Below are positions 18,202 to 27,081 of a DNA stretch of 64,000 nt, piece after piece (within the stretch, counting starts at the first letter, position 1; each line of letters starts with the position of its first letter). Position numbers and translations under genes: made by a program. The stretch comes from Bog-473 sp963809715 (GTDB lineage Bacteria; Actinomycetota; Acidimicrobiia; Acidimicrobiales; RAAP-2). The stretch is taken from the NCBI GenBank assembly GCA_963809715.1, contig CAWEKO010000003.1, forward strand, positions 372,001-436,000, given 5' to 3'. A model generated the notes under the pieces. It was not told where the DNA came from. It did no database searches and worked only from the letters and a program-made list of their open reading frames with translations.

Positions 18202-19395
18202 TCAGGCATCCAGCGCGTTGGCCGAGGCCACTGCGGCCAACCAGGCCGCGCTCGGTTTGGGCGTGCGCGCGAAGGTCTCGCGGTCGACGGCGACGATGCC
18301 AAAGCGCGGCCGATAGCCCATGGCCCATTCGAAGTTGTCGAGGAGCGACCAGTACGTGTACCCGCGCACATCCACTCCACGTTCGATGGCGTCGAGAACA
18401 CCTGCGAGGGCCTGACGGACGTAGTCGATGCGCTGGGCGTCGTCCCGTGTCCCGATACCGTTCTCGGTGACGAGCAGAGGGAAGGCACCGCCCGTGTAGT
18501 CCCAGGCACGCTGCAGGCAGTTGCCGAGAGAGGCCGGGTAGAACTCGTAGCCCATGTCGAGGATGGGAACTCCGTCTTCGTAGCCGGCCCAGCCATCCGG
18601 TCCCACCCGCATCCTCGTGTACACCTGCACCCCGAGGAAGTCGTCGCCTGCGGTCGCGTCCAAGAAAACGTCCTCGGCGTGGTGCCGGATGCTCTCGAGT
18701 TTCTGCCCGCCTCCGGGAGTGGCCTGGTAGTCGGTCATCGACAGCGTGAGGCCGACGGGGATGCCCGGAGCGGCGCCTCGAATGGCCTCGACGGCAACCC
18801 GGTGCCCCTCTGCCAGGTGTTGCCCCACCCGGTAGGACAGTTCGGCGTCCCGCTTGCCCGGTGGGAACATCCCGGCGTGCCAGCCCATGGTGGCAACGAT
18901 GTTCGGTTCGTTGACCGTGCAGGCCCGGACCATGACGTCCCCGAGCACCTCGGCCACGACCGTACAGAAGCGACCGAATCGCTCGACCGCCGTTCCCGTC
19001 TCCCATCCACCCCGATCGGCCAGCCAGCGTGGGGTCGTGAAGTGGTGGAAGGTCACGACGGGATCGACGCCCCGCTCGCGTAGCCCGAGACACTGACGGC
19101 GATAGTGCTCCAGCGCGGCCCGGGAGAACTCGCCCTCGGCCGGTTCGATCCGGCTCCACTCCACCGAGAACCGGTAATTGTCCAGGCCGAAGGCGGCAAC
19201 CAGATCGGCGTCCTCCTCCCAGCGGTCCCAGGAGTCGCAGGCGTCGCCCGAGGGTGTGGCGCAACCGGAGCCCTCCAGGTGCTCGAAGGCCCACCAGTCA
19301 TTGTTCGTGTTGCCGCCTTCTATCTGGTGCGCCGCCGTGGCTGTCCCCCAGGTGAAACCGTCCGGAAATGCCCGTCCTCGCCCCTCGGTCGCCAT
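18202..19395 (-). CDS. family 1 glycoside hydrolase (beta-glucosidase)
   Basis: A 397-aa GH1 enzyme, slightly shorter than the usual 440-470 aa. The general acid/base is Glu163 in TVNEPN and the nucleophile Glu311 in LVTENG, both intact. Sugar-binding motifs are visible: FTWGTATAAHQIEG at the N-terminus, VTFHHFTTPRWL in the middle, and YTYWSLLDNFEWAMGYRPRFG near the C-terminus. There is no signal peptide, so it hydrolyses imported beta-glucosides in the cytoplasm. It is divergent from the ABC transporter gene, 58 bp away, but that transporter is an exporter type and probably unrelated. Confidence 0.92.
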   Translation of the reverse strand: MATEGRGRAFPDGFTWGTATAAHQIEGGNTNNDWWAFEHLEGSGCATPSGDACDSWDRWEEDADLVAAFGLDNYRFSVEWSRIEPAEGEFSRAALEHYRRQCLGLRERGVDPVVTFHHFTTPRWLADRGGWETGTAVERFGRFCTVVAEVLGDVMVRACTVNEPNIVATMGWHAGMFPPGKRDAELSYRVGQHLAEGHRVAVEAIRGAAPGIPVGLTLSMTDYQATPGGGQKLESIRHHAEDVFLDATAGDDFLGVQVYTRMRVGPDGWAGYEDGVPILDMGYEFYPASLGNCLQRAWDYTGGAFPLLVTENGIGTRDDAQRIDYVRQALAGVLDAIERGVDVRGYTYWSLLDNFEWAMGYRPRFGIVAVDRETFARTPKPSAAWLAAVASANALDA

Positions 19396-19453
19396 CCGCG
19401 CCCCTTCCCACCCAGAATTCGGCTCGCGTCGAGCACGGTATCGTTACCTGACG

Positions 19454-20458
19454 ATGACGTCACATTCCTCGCCGATGACTGACGTCCCCGAGTCGGAACT
19501 GACCGGGGTCGACGCACCCACGAGTGGGCCGGACGGCGCGCCCATGGTCGAGGCCCACGGGCTCGTGAAGCGTTTCGGCGACTTCGTGGCCGTCGACGGG
19601 GTCGACTTCACCATCGAAAAGGGTGAGTCGTTCGGCTTCCTCGGGCCCAACGGTGCCGGCAAGACGTCAACAATGCGGATGATCTCGTGCATCAGCCCGC
19701 TCAGTGGGGGCAGCCTGCGCGTTCTCGGCTTGGACCCCACGTCCGACGGCCCCCGCATCCGTTCACGCATGGGACTGGTGCCCCAGGAGGACTCGCTGGA
19801 CACCGAGCTGACGGTGCTCGACAACCTGATGATCTACGGCCGCTACTTCGACATGCCGCGCAAGCTCGTCCGTGAGCGAGCAGATCAGTTGCTGGAGTTT
19901 GCCCAGCTGACGGATCGGGCCAATGACCGAGTCGATCCGCTCTCGGGCGGCATGAAGCGGCGCCTGACCATCGCCCGGGCCCTCATCTCGAATCCCGACC
20001 TGCTCATCCTTGACGAGCCGACGACGGGGCTCGACCCTCAGGCCCGTCACCTCTTGTGGGACCGCCTCTACCGGCTCAAGCAGGACGGCGTCACCCTCGT
20101 CATCACCACCCACTACATGGATGAGGCCGAGCAGCTTTGCGACCGGCTGGTCGTGATGGACAAGGGGCGATTCGCCGCCGAGGGCTCACCCCGCCAGCTG
20201 ATCGATGAGTACTCGACGCGCGAAGTGGTCGAGCTGCGCTTCGCTCCGGGTGCGCACGAGGAAGTAGCCCCTTCACTGGCCGACCTGGCTGATCGGATCG
20301 AGATCCTGCCCGACCGCATCCTCCTCTACACCGATGACGGTGACGCCGCCCTCGCGGAGGTGGCCCGCTTGGGCCATGTGGCCCGGACCACCTTGGTCCG
20401 GCGTTCGACGCTCGAGGACGTGTTCCTGCGCCTGACCGGTCGCACCCTGGTCGACTGA
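19454..20458 (+). CDS. ABC transporter ATP-binding protein, NodI/DrrA-like
   Basis: A 334-aa ATPase of an ABC-2 exporter. Walker A is GPNGAGKTS, the signature is LSGGMKRRLTIARALI, Walker B is LLILDEPTTGLDPQARHLLW and the switch is TTHYMDEAEQLCDR. The Q-loop and following region (LVPQEDSLDTELTVLDNL, then YGRYFDMP) resemble NodI closely, and a C-terminal regulatory domain follows. ATG 19454 is used; ATG 19475 is an in-frame alternative. The two permease genes follow with 2-bp spacing and a 1-bp overlap, so the three form one operon. Confidence 0.9.
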   Translation: MTSHSSPMTDVPESELTGVDAPTSGPDGAPMVEAHGLVKRFGDFVAVDGVDFTIEKGESFGFLGPNGAGKTSTMRMISCISPLSGGSLRVLGLDPTSDGPRIRSRMGLVPQEDSLDTELTVLDNLMIYGRYFDMPRKLVRERADQLLEFAQLTDRANDRVDPLSGGMKRRLTIARALISNPDLLILDEPTTGLDPQARHLLWDRLYRLKQDGVTLVITTHYMDEAEQLCDRLVVMDKGRFAAEGSPRQLIDEYSTREVVELRFAPGAHEEVAPSLADLADRIEILPDRILLYTDDGDAALAEVARLGHVARTTLVRRSTLEDVFLRLTGRTLVD

Positions 20459-20460
20459 TC

Positions 20461-21312
20461 ATGGCGGTGGTGGGGGACGGAGGGGCACAGGGGGTCGGCG
20501 CGCCCTTTGCCTCGGGCGGCCAGGAGGCGCGATCGAGAATTGCCACGCCGGCCTGGTGGCGGGCGGCCGGGTACTGGGCCTACCAGTACAAACGGACGTG
20601 GCGCAGCTCGGTCGCGACCAGCTTCCTCATCCCGGTGCTCTACCTGGCCGCGATGGGGGTGGCCCTGGGCTCGCTCATCGACAAGCACTCACACGGGGTG
20701 GGCGGGGTCACGTACGTCGCGTTCCTGGCGCCGGGACTGCTGGCCGGCACGACCATGCAGATCGGCACCAACGACGCCTCGTACCCCGTCATGGGGGCCA
20801 TCAAATGGATGCGGACCTACCTGGCCCAGTTGGCGAGTCCACTCACCGTCTACGACGTGTGGCTCGGCCACCTGGCCTGGATGGCAGCGCGACTCACCAT
20901 CGTGGTCAGCATCTACCTGGCCATCATGGCCGCCTTCGGCGTCGTCTACTCGCCGTGGGCCATCCTCGCCCTGCCCGCCGGGGTCCTCACCGGCCTGGCC
21001 TTCGCGGCCCCCGTCGGCGCCTGGGCGGCCACGCTGGACAAGGACGCACCCATCTCCACGCTCTACCGGTTCGTGATCATCCCGCTCTTCCTCTTCTCAG
21101 GCCTCTTCTTCCCGATCTCCCAGCTCCCATTGGTCCTCGAGTGGCTGGCCTACATCTCGCCGCTGTACCACGGGGTGGCGTTGTGCCGGGATCTCACCCT
21201 CGGGCAGGTGAGGCTGTGGGCCGACCTCGGGCACGCCGCCTACCTGGGCCTCTGGATGGGTGTCGGCTACGCCGTGGGCCGCCGCACGTTCGCCAAACGG
21301 CTGGTGGTGTGA
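20461..21312 (+). CDS. ABC-2 type permease, NodJ-like (first subunit)
   Basis: A 283-aa membrane protein with six predicted helices after a polar N-terminus of about 45 residues. The end motifs FLFSGLFFPISQLPLVLEWL and ISPLYHGVALCRDLTLG are typical of NodJ/ABC-2 permeases. It starts 2 bp after the ATPase stop. It is clearly similar to the next gene (shared PLY-GV-LCR and GHAAYL patterns), so the transporter is probably a heterodimer built by gene duplication. It is likely an exporter of a lipid-linked, lipo-oligosaccharide or drug-like molecule. Confidence 0.88.
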   Translation: MAVVGDGGAQGVGAPFASGGQEARSRIATPAWWRAAGYWAYQYKRTWRSSVATSFLIPVLYLAAMGVALGSLIDKHSHGVGGVTYVAFLAPGLLAGTTMQIGTNDASYPVMGAIKWMRTYLAQLASPLTVYDVWLGHLAWMAARLTIVVSIYLAIMAAFGVVYSPWAILALPAGVLTGLAFAAPVGAWAATLDKDAPISTLYRFVIIPLFLFSGLFFPISQLPLVLEWLAYISPLYHGVALCRDLTLGQVRLWADLGHAAYLGLWMGVGYAVGRRTFAKRLVV

Positions 21313-22148
21313 TGACGACGACCGGCACGACCATCGATACCCGCCCCCCGGGCATCGCCACTCGAATCACGCCGCTGGCCTTCCTCGGAGGACGACACGC
21401 CTCGAGGGTGCTCGAGCGGAACATCCTGGTCTACCGACGTTCGTGGATCTTCCTGGTGTCGGGTTTCTTCGAGCCGCTCTTCTACCTGCTCTCCATCGGG
21501 ATCGGCCTGTCCCACCTCGTCGGGCCCATCCCCGTCGACGGGAAGCTCGTTGCCTACACGTCTTTCGTGGCCCCCGGATTGCTGGCCTCGTCGGCGATGA
21601 ACGGCGCCATGATCGACTCCACCTTCCAGGTCTTCTTCAAGCTGAAGATCGCCAAGACCTATGACGCCATGCTCTCGACGCCGCTCGGCGTGGGCGACGT
21701 CGCCCTGGGCGAACTGAGCTGGTGCGTCATCCGCTGTGCCCTGTACTCGGGTGCGTTTCTCGTGATCATGGCCATCCTGGGCTACATCGTCTCGCCCTGG
21801 GCCGTGCTGTGCTGGCCGGCGGCCATCCTGACGGGACTGGCCTTCGCCGCCGCCGGCATGGCCGGGACCACGTACATGCGCACTTGGCAGGACTTCGACA
21901 TGGTCTCGCTGGCCTTCATCCCGCTGTTCCTGTTTTCGGCGACGTTCTACCCGATCACGGTGTACCCCGGCTGGCTCCAGCTGGTCGTTCGTTGCACGCC
22001 GCTCTACCAGGGTGTTGTGCTGTGCCGGGCCGCAGACCTGGGCATCTGGAGCTGGGTCTTGCTGGGCCATGCGGCCTACCTGGTCGTCATGGCGATCGCC
22101 GGAGTCCTTGTCGTCCGTCGTCGGCTCGGCAAGCTGCTCCTGCCGTAG
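21312..22148 (+). CDS. ABC-2 type permease, NodJ-like (second subunit)
   Basis: A 278-aa paralogue of the preceding permease. Motifs include FLVSGFFEPLFYLLSIGIGL at the start and FLFSATFYPITVYPGWLQL, then CTPLYQGVVLCRAADLG near the end. The ATG at 21312 overlaps the final base of the preceding stop (TGATG), so expression is coupled. Together with the upstream ATPase it makes a complete three-gene exporter. No substrate-specific gene adjoins it, so what it moves cannot be inferred. Confidence 0.88.
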   Translation: MTTTGTTIDTRPPGIATRITPLAFLGGRHASRVLERNILVYRRSWIFLVSGFFEPLFYLLSIGIGLSHLVGPIPVDGKLVAYTSFVAPGLLASSAMNGAMIDSTFQVFFKLKIAKTYDAMLSTPLGVGDVALGELSWCVIRCALYSGAFLVIMAILGYIVSPWAVLCWPAAILTGLAFAAAGMAGTTYMRTWQDFDMVSLAFIPLFLFSATFYPITVYPGWLQLVVRCTPLYQGVVLCRAADLGIWSWVLLGHAAYLVVMAIAGVLVVRRRLGKLLLP

Positions 22149-22211
22149 TCGGTGGCGGGGAACGGCCGGTACCGTATGCCCCGACATCGGCGAAGCAAGA
22201 GGATCGGGGCA

Positions 22212-22793
22212 ATGAACATCGTGGTGAGCAACGTCAAGGGAGGGGTGGGGAAGACCACCACTTCCGTGTACCTGGCCGCTGTGGCGGCCCGCCGGGGCAA
22301 AGCTCCGGTCCTGCTGGTCGACGCCGATCCCCAAGGGTCTTCGGCCGAGTGGTACGACGTCGATCCTTTCGACGGCGTCGAACTCATCGAGGGACCCTCG
22401 GTGCGCACCGTGACCAAGGCCATGAACCAGGAGGACGGCACGGTGGTGGTGGACACGCCGCCCGGCGAGGGCACGGTGGTGCAGGCGGCCCTGGCCCGGG
22501 CCGACGCGGTGGTGATCCCGACGCGGGCCGGAGGGATCGAGCCGAACCGGGTGGTCACGACGCTCGAGATGACCCCCAGCAACGTCCCGGCCGGCGTGGT
22601 CATCTGCTCGGCTCGCCTCGGGACCAACGACCTGGAGGCGACCATCGCCTGGTGGAACGAGTTGAAGGTGCCTGTCTGGGGCATCATCCCCGAGCGGGTT
22701 TCCATCGCCTCCGGGCCGTCGTCCGGGCTCTCGGCGGAGGGGATCGAGCTCTACGGCAAGGTGCTCAGAAAGGCCTCGGCCAAGGCCCGTTAG
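22212..22793 (+). CDS. ParA/MinD-like ATPase (orphan)
   Basis: A 193-aa deviant-Walker ATPase. The P-loop KGGVGKTTTS carries the signature lysine, switch I is DADPQGSSAEW and switch II is VVDTPPGEG. It is shorter than chromosomal ParA/Soj and has no DNA-binding N-terminus. No parB-like gene or parS-type repeat lies nearby, so it belongs to the small orphan ParA group that positions plasmids, protein clusters or other cargo. ATG 22212 (MNIVVSNVKGG) is chosen; the frame is open upstream but unsupported. It ends 8 bp from the convergent phosphatase gene. Confidence 0.85.
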   Translation: MNIVVSNVKGGVGKTTTSVYLAAVAARRGKAPVLLVDADPQGSSAEWYDVDPFDGVELIEGPSVRTVTKAMNQEDGTVVVDTPPGEGTVVQAALARADAVVIPTRAGGIEPNRVVTTLEMTPSNVPAGVVICSARLGTNDLEATIAWWNELKVPVWGIIPERVSIASGPSSGLSAEGIELYGKVLRKASAKAR

Positions 22794-22801
22794 AGCGGTT
22801 C

Positions 22802-25800
22802 TCAGCCTGCCCGCGCCGGGAGTTCCGCCCGGAAACGGCTGTCGGCCCAGCGCACGGGTGTGTTCCCGTGCAGTTGGCCGATGATCTCCGATACGAACCA
22901 CCGCCGCACAGCAACGCTGGTAGCGGACGCAGGCAGCGTGAGGAGCTGGGCCGAGAGCCCGAATTCGTCGGCCTCGTCGAGCACCGCACCGTAAAACTCG
23001 CACCAAGCCGCCGCGGCCGGAGGAAGTTCGAGCTTCCAGTCGAAGAACACTTCGTTGCTGTCGATCGCTCCCTGCCACACCTCGTTCATGCCGCGCCCGA
23101 GCCGGTTGAACCGCGTCCCCATGTTGGACACCAGCACGGCCAGCCTTTCGGGGAGCGGCGCCCCCTCCGTGCGGTCCGTCCGCTCCTTGATGAGGCGAAG
23201 CTCTCGGAAGAGTGCTTCGTACTCCTCGCTGGCCTTCTGCAGGAGGGCGACGGGAATGCCGAGGAGCTGGACCTCGATTGCACCGGCCGTGAGCAAACCC
23301 TCGCGACCGAGCTCCGAGTGAGCGATGCCTGCTATGTCGAAGCGAAATTGGCCGTCGGAGACCGAGGTCGGCGGCACGCTGTAGTCGACCGGCAGCTCGA
23401 ACCAGACAATTTTGCCGCCCGTGACAGATTGGACGCCCCAATCGGCGGCCAGAGTCTTGAAGAGGGTGAGCCCACGACCAGTGGCGGCGTCGGGCCCGTA
23501 GTCCTTGATGGCGGGGGAGCTCGTGCTTCCATCGGCAACGTCAATTCGGATGCGGTCCGGCAGTTTGTGCAAGGTCACGCACATGGGCGTCGCCGCGTGC
23601 AGGAGTGCGTTCGTCACCAGCTCCGAGGTCAGCAGTGCCGCGCACTCAGCGGTCTCCGAAGGAATGTCCCGCAGGTGGGCCGCGACCCAATGACGGGCGA
23701 CGGGAGTGCTCTCCACGACCGGATCGAGGTGCAGCGTCGACATGCCGTCCTGTGACGTACCCAGTCGGGGCGCCGTTATGCCTGGTGTTGTGCTTCCCGT
23801 GGAGTTGCCTCGAGTTGTGCTTTCCGTGACATTGATGGAGAGGACCACCGAATCGTCTGCTCGTTCGTCCACTTCGAGGAAGGACGCGAAGGCGACGGCC
23901 GGGCGCTCGGGCCACCCGCCTCGCGCAATCGTTGTTGCCGCACCGGCCAACCGGTCCATGCCGTGAGTGAGGAGCTCGCCGCGCCGTTCAATGAGCCCGT
24001 CGCTGTACATGATCAGTGAGTCGCCCGGCTGGAGGACCACCTCGTCGCGGGGCCGCGGGGCGCCGTTCAGGCCGGACGCGATGAGGAGGGATTGCTGGAG
24101 CGGACAGAACATCGCTTGCCCGTCGGATCGAACGATCAACGGCGGCGGGTGCCCGGCGTTGCAGAGCACGACTTTGCCCGTCGAGGGGTTGATCGTCCCG
24201 ACGATTGCCGTCACGACCCGCTCCTCGACCAGGTTGTCGAACAGGTGGTCGAGGGAGGTCAGAATCTCGTTCGGCGTCTGTCCGGCCACGGCGTAGGCCC
24301 TGATGGCGCTGCGGATCTGACCCATCAGCGCGGCCGCCGGCGCTCCTTTCCCCATGACGTCCCCGACGCTGAAGCAGACGAGGTCGGCGCGGAGCTCGAA
24401 GACGTCGTACCAGTCTCCACCGGCATACGACCCTGCGACTCCCGGCCGGTATTCAGCGTCAAGCTGCAACCCCTCGATCTGGGGCAGAGAATCGGGCAGC
24501 ACGGCGCGCTGGAGGACCTCGGCCACGACGTGCTCACGCTGGAAACGGGTGGCGTTCGAGAGCGCCACCCCGGTCCGGCTCGCCACTTCGGTCGCCAGGG
24601 AGACGTCGTCGGGCTCGAACGCCCGGCCCGGCCCGTCCAGAAAGGTCATGACTCCGATGACCTCACCGTTGGCCGTGAGCGGCACGGCCAACGCAGTCGA
24701 CGTCCCTCCGTGTCCCTCGTCGTCCGACTCGAGTGACGCCAACTGCGTCCGACCGGTCCGGTGGGCCAGAGCCGCCGGCGCATCCGAGTCGTACGGCACG
24801 TCCTCGTCGCCGGGTTGGCGGAACTCGGATCCGGTGGCGTCGGGGCCGCGGAAGTCGAGTCGGACGAGCCCGGTGTCTGCTGGGATCTGCACGACGCACG
24901 AATCGGCCAGCCGGCCTTCGACGAGGCTCATCGTGCGCCGGATGACCGTGGTGGGCTCGAGGCTCGAGCTGAGCAAACGGGTCACCTCGGAGAGGAGTGA
25001 GAGGCGCTCTCGGGCGGCTTCGGCCGCCCGGAGGGCTTCCCGTTCGTGCTCGAAGACCTGCGCCCGTTCGAGTGCCTGCGCGGTCAACGCGGCCAACGTG
25101 GCCAAGAAGCGGACGTCGGGTCCGCTCAATTCGGGATTGTCCACAAAGGCCAGGGACAGCACCCCGAGGGGTCCGACCGAGCCCACCAGCGGTTCCGTCA
25201 CCACGGTGACCGAACGGGACATCTCCTTCACCGTCCGCGGCACGATCTCCATTGCGATCTCGTCCTCGGGCTCGCTGCGGGCGTCGATGGTCGTCACCAC
25301 GGTGCGACCGCGGGCGAATGCCGCGCCGGCCCGGGTGGTCTCGATGGGGATCATGGCCCTCGAGAGCAGGGCGGGGTGCCCGTTGCTGGCCAAGCAGTCC
25401 AGGCCGCCATCGCCCGCAGCCGGGACGCGCACGATGGCCGACTGCGCGCCCAGGGCCCGGCGACCGCCTGCGATGGCGGCGTGGGCCACGTCACCCGGCG
25501 TCGTCGCTGCGGCCAGGGCCGAACTCAGCTGGTACAGGTGCTGGCTTCGCTCCAGGTTGACGAACTCGGTCAGGGTGAGACGGGCGCGCTCGACGGCTTG
25601 AGCCGCAGTGCCTGTCATCGTGAGGAGAAAGGACCGGTCGGGCCCCGAGATCTCTCGGTCCTCCGACCAATGGACGATCACGACGCCGATCGCGTGATCG
25701 GAGACAACCATCGGGACGATGGCCAGGGCGCGGAACCGACTCGACTCGACGGCGGCCGCGATGTCGGCGCGCTGGTGGTTGAGCTCCTCGAGTGATTCGG

Positions 25801-26476
25801 CAAACAGGGCTAGGTGGAGTCCGAGGATTGGCCCGTCCTGCCGTAGCGCGCTGAGCACGCCGTCGACCGCCTCGTCGGGGTCGTAGCCGAACCGGCCTAG
25901 CGTTCGCAGGGTGCCCATGTCGCCGACGACCGCGAAGGTCGCGGCATCCACGTCCAGCTCGTCGCGCAGTGCGGCGAAGACGGCATCGGCCACCTGGGAG
26001 GGGTCCGCTGCCGTTGTCAGGGCCGTTGCCATGGCCTGCATGCGTTGGGCGGTCTCCGCGGCCACCCGTCGGCGACGTTCGTTGCGCGTCTCCGTGTGAG
26101 CCGTGGACAGCTGTACGTTGCGTTGCCCCCTCAGGTAGGCCATGTACATCGCCACCGCGGTTGCTGCCAACTGGGTCACCACGCGGAGAACGTGATTCAG
26201 CTGTCCGTAATTATGGGGAGGCGTGCCGATGACGAGGGCGAAGAATGCAGCGAGCAGTCCGACCAGGGCGACCCGCCACGGCCGGGCGTAGAGCGCGGCG
26301 ATGAAGGGACCAATCGCGAGCAGACCCACGGCCGAGATGTTCCCGCCCGACATCGCGAAGAGGATGGCCACACCGGAGACCCAAACCAGGGCGGCCAAGG
26401 TGGCAATGGCTTCGGCGCGGTCCGCCCGCAGGCTGCTCAGCCTGGAGGGTCGCTCCTCGTCTCGCTGTTCGGGCAC
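22802..26476 (-). CDS. membrane-bound multi-GAF SpoIIE phosphatase with fused GHKL kinase domain
   Basis: A 1224-aa regulator. Order: membrane segments (about 22-115), GAF-like domains at about 150-300, 315-475 and 490-645, SpoIIE/PP2C phosphatase at about 655-885, RsbW-type GHKL domain at about 910-1030, and a C-terminal domain at about 1045-1215. Phosphatase metal ligands are visible as Asp688 (GGDWYD), Asp706 (GDVMGKG) and Asp874-875. The GHKL N-box Glu952/Asn956 (SELVTNALLHA) and GRGLTLF at about 1000 are intact. The C-terminal part (GAIEVQLLGIPVALLQKASE) resembles an extension on other actinobacterial ATP-binding regulators; function unknown. It can in principle both dephosphorylate and phosphorylate the STAS protein encoded divergently. 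A SigB/F-type promoter lies upstream. Confidence 0.9.
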   Translation of the reverse strand: MPEQRDEERPSRLSSLRADRAEAIATLAALVWVSGVAILFAMSGGNISAVGLLAIGPFIAALYARPWRVALVGLLAAFFALVIGTPPHNYGQLNHVLRVVTQLAATAVAMYMAYLRGQRNVQLSTAHTETRNERRRRVAAETAQRMQAMATALTTAADPSQVADAVFAALRDELDVDAATFAVVGDMGTLRTLGRFGYDPDEAVDGVLSALRQDGPILGLHLALFAESLEELNHQRADIAAAVESSRFRALAIVPMVVSDHAIGVVIVHWSEDREISGPDRSFLLTMTGTAAQAVERARLTLTEFVNLERSQHLYQLSSALAAATTPGDVAHAAIAGGRRALGAQSAIVRVPAAGDGGLDCLASNGHPALLSRAMIPIETTRAGAAFARGRTVVTTIDARSEPEDEIAMEIVPRTVKEMSRSVTVVTEPLVGSVGPLGVLSLAFVDNPELSGPDVRFLATLAALTAQALERAQVFEHEREALRAAEAARERLSLLSEVTRLLSSSLEPTTVIRRTMSLVEGRLADSCVVQIPADTGLVRLDFRGPDATGSEFRQPGDEDVPYDSDAPAALAHRTGRTQLASLESDDEGHGGTSTALAVPLTANGEVIGVMTFLDGPGRAFEPDDVSLATEVASRTGVALSNATRFQREHVVAEVLQRAVLPDSLPQIEGLQLDAEYRPGVAGSYAGGDWYDVFELRADLVCFSVGDVMGKGAPAAALMGQIRSAIRAYAVAGQTPNEILTSLDHLFDNLVEERVVTAIVGTINPSTGKVVLCNAGHPPPLIVRSDGQAMFCPLQQSLLIASGLNGAPRPRDEVVLQPGDSLIMYSDGLIERRGELLTHGMDRLAGAATTIARGGWPERPAVAFASFLEVDERADDSVVLSINVTESTTRGNSTGSTTPGITAPRLGTSQDGMSTLHLDPVVESTPVARHWVAAHLRDIPSETAECAALLTSELVTNALLHAATPMCVTLHKLPDRIRIDVADGSTSSPAIKDYGPDAATGRGLTLFKTLAADWGVQSVTGGKIVWFELPVDYSVPPTSVSDGQFRFDIAGIAHSELGREGLLTAGAIEVQLLGIPVALLQKASEEYEALFRELRLIKERTDRTEGAPLPERLAVLVSNMGTRFNRLGRGMNEVWQGAIDSNEVFFDWKLELPPAAAAWCEFYGAVLDEADEFGLSAQLLTLPASATSVAVRRWFVSEIIGQLHGNTPVRWADSRFRAELPARAG

Positions 26477-26603
26477 TGTGCTGGGGCGTCCTCGGTCGCG
26501 GACTCGTGGTAGTGAACGCTACGTCGTTTCGCGCCGCCCTTCACCGGGCGGATCTTTTCCTCCGCCGGGGTTTCCCTTGGGCCTTCTCGACCGGTCGACC
26601 GTG

Positions 26604-26629
26604 GTACCCCTCTATGAACCGTGGGAAAC
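26604..26629 (-). promoter_or_regulatory. SigB/SigF-type promoter for the 1224-aa regulator gene
   Basis: On the minus strand GTTT (26629-26626) and GGGTAC (26609-26604) are 16 bases apart, matching the GTTT-N14-17-GGGTA pattern of general-stress sigma factors (SigB of Bacillus, SigF of mycobacteria). The gene at 26476 starts about 128 bp downstream. It suggests the module's own sigma factor controls the phosphatase gene. Confidence 0.5.
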
Positions 26630-26739
26630 TGACCGCGTTGACGTTGTCATGGGCAGGACCAGCGAAAGAAATCCAATCGCCGTTGCATGACCTCCGGGAT
26701 CGCCGTCGATGGCCCCCCTTGGTGATGCGGGAGGAAACC

Positions 26740-27081
26740 GTGGAACAGGAATTTCGAATCGAAGAGCGTCGGGACGGCTCCATCCCGGTTGTGGCGGTCA
26801 GCGGAGAGATCGACGTGGCGACGGCTCCCCAGCTCCGTGAGTGCCTCCATCACGTGATCACCGAAGGAAATGCAACCGTGGCGCTCGATCTGCTCGAAGT
26901 CTCGTTTCTCGATTCGACCGCCCTGGGAGTGCTGGTTGGCGGACTGAAGCGGTGCCGGGAGCTGGGCGGGGACATGCATGTCGTCGTGGTCGACCCTCGG
27001 ATCATCAAGATCTTCGAGATCACAGGACTGACCAATGTCTTCAGTATCTCGGACTCGCTTCAGGCAGCAGGCGTTTCGTGA
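26740..27081 (+). CDS. STAS-domain anti-sigma factor antagonist (RsbV/SpoIIAA-like)
   Basis: A 113-aa STAS protein. The phosphorylatable serine lies in VSFLDSTALGVLVGG, matching the DSxGLG-type site of SpoIIAA/RsbV. In its unphosphorylated form this type of protein binds the anti-sigma factor and frees sigma; phosphorylation blocks that. I choose GTG 26740 because GGGAGGA stands just upstream; ATG 26725 gives five more residues. Its TGA overlaps the next GTG (GTGA), and the third gene also overlaps, giving a three-gene operon for STAS, anti-sigma and sigma. Confidence 0.9.
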   Translation: MEQEFRIEERRDGSIPVVAVSGEIDVATAPQLRECLHHVITEGNATVALDLLEVSFLDSTALGVLVGGLKRCRELGGDMHVVVVDPRIIKIFEITGLTNVFSISDSLQAAGVS

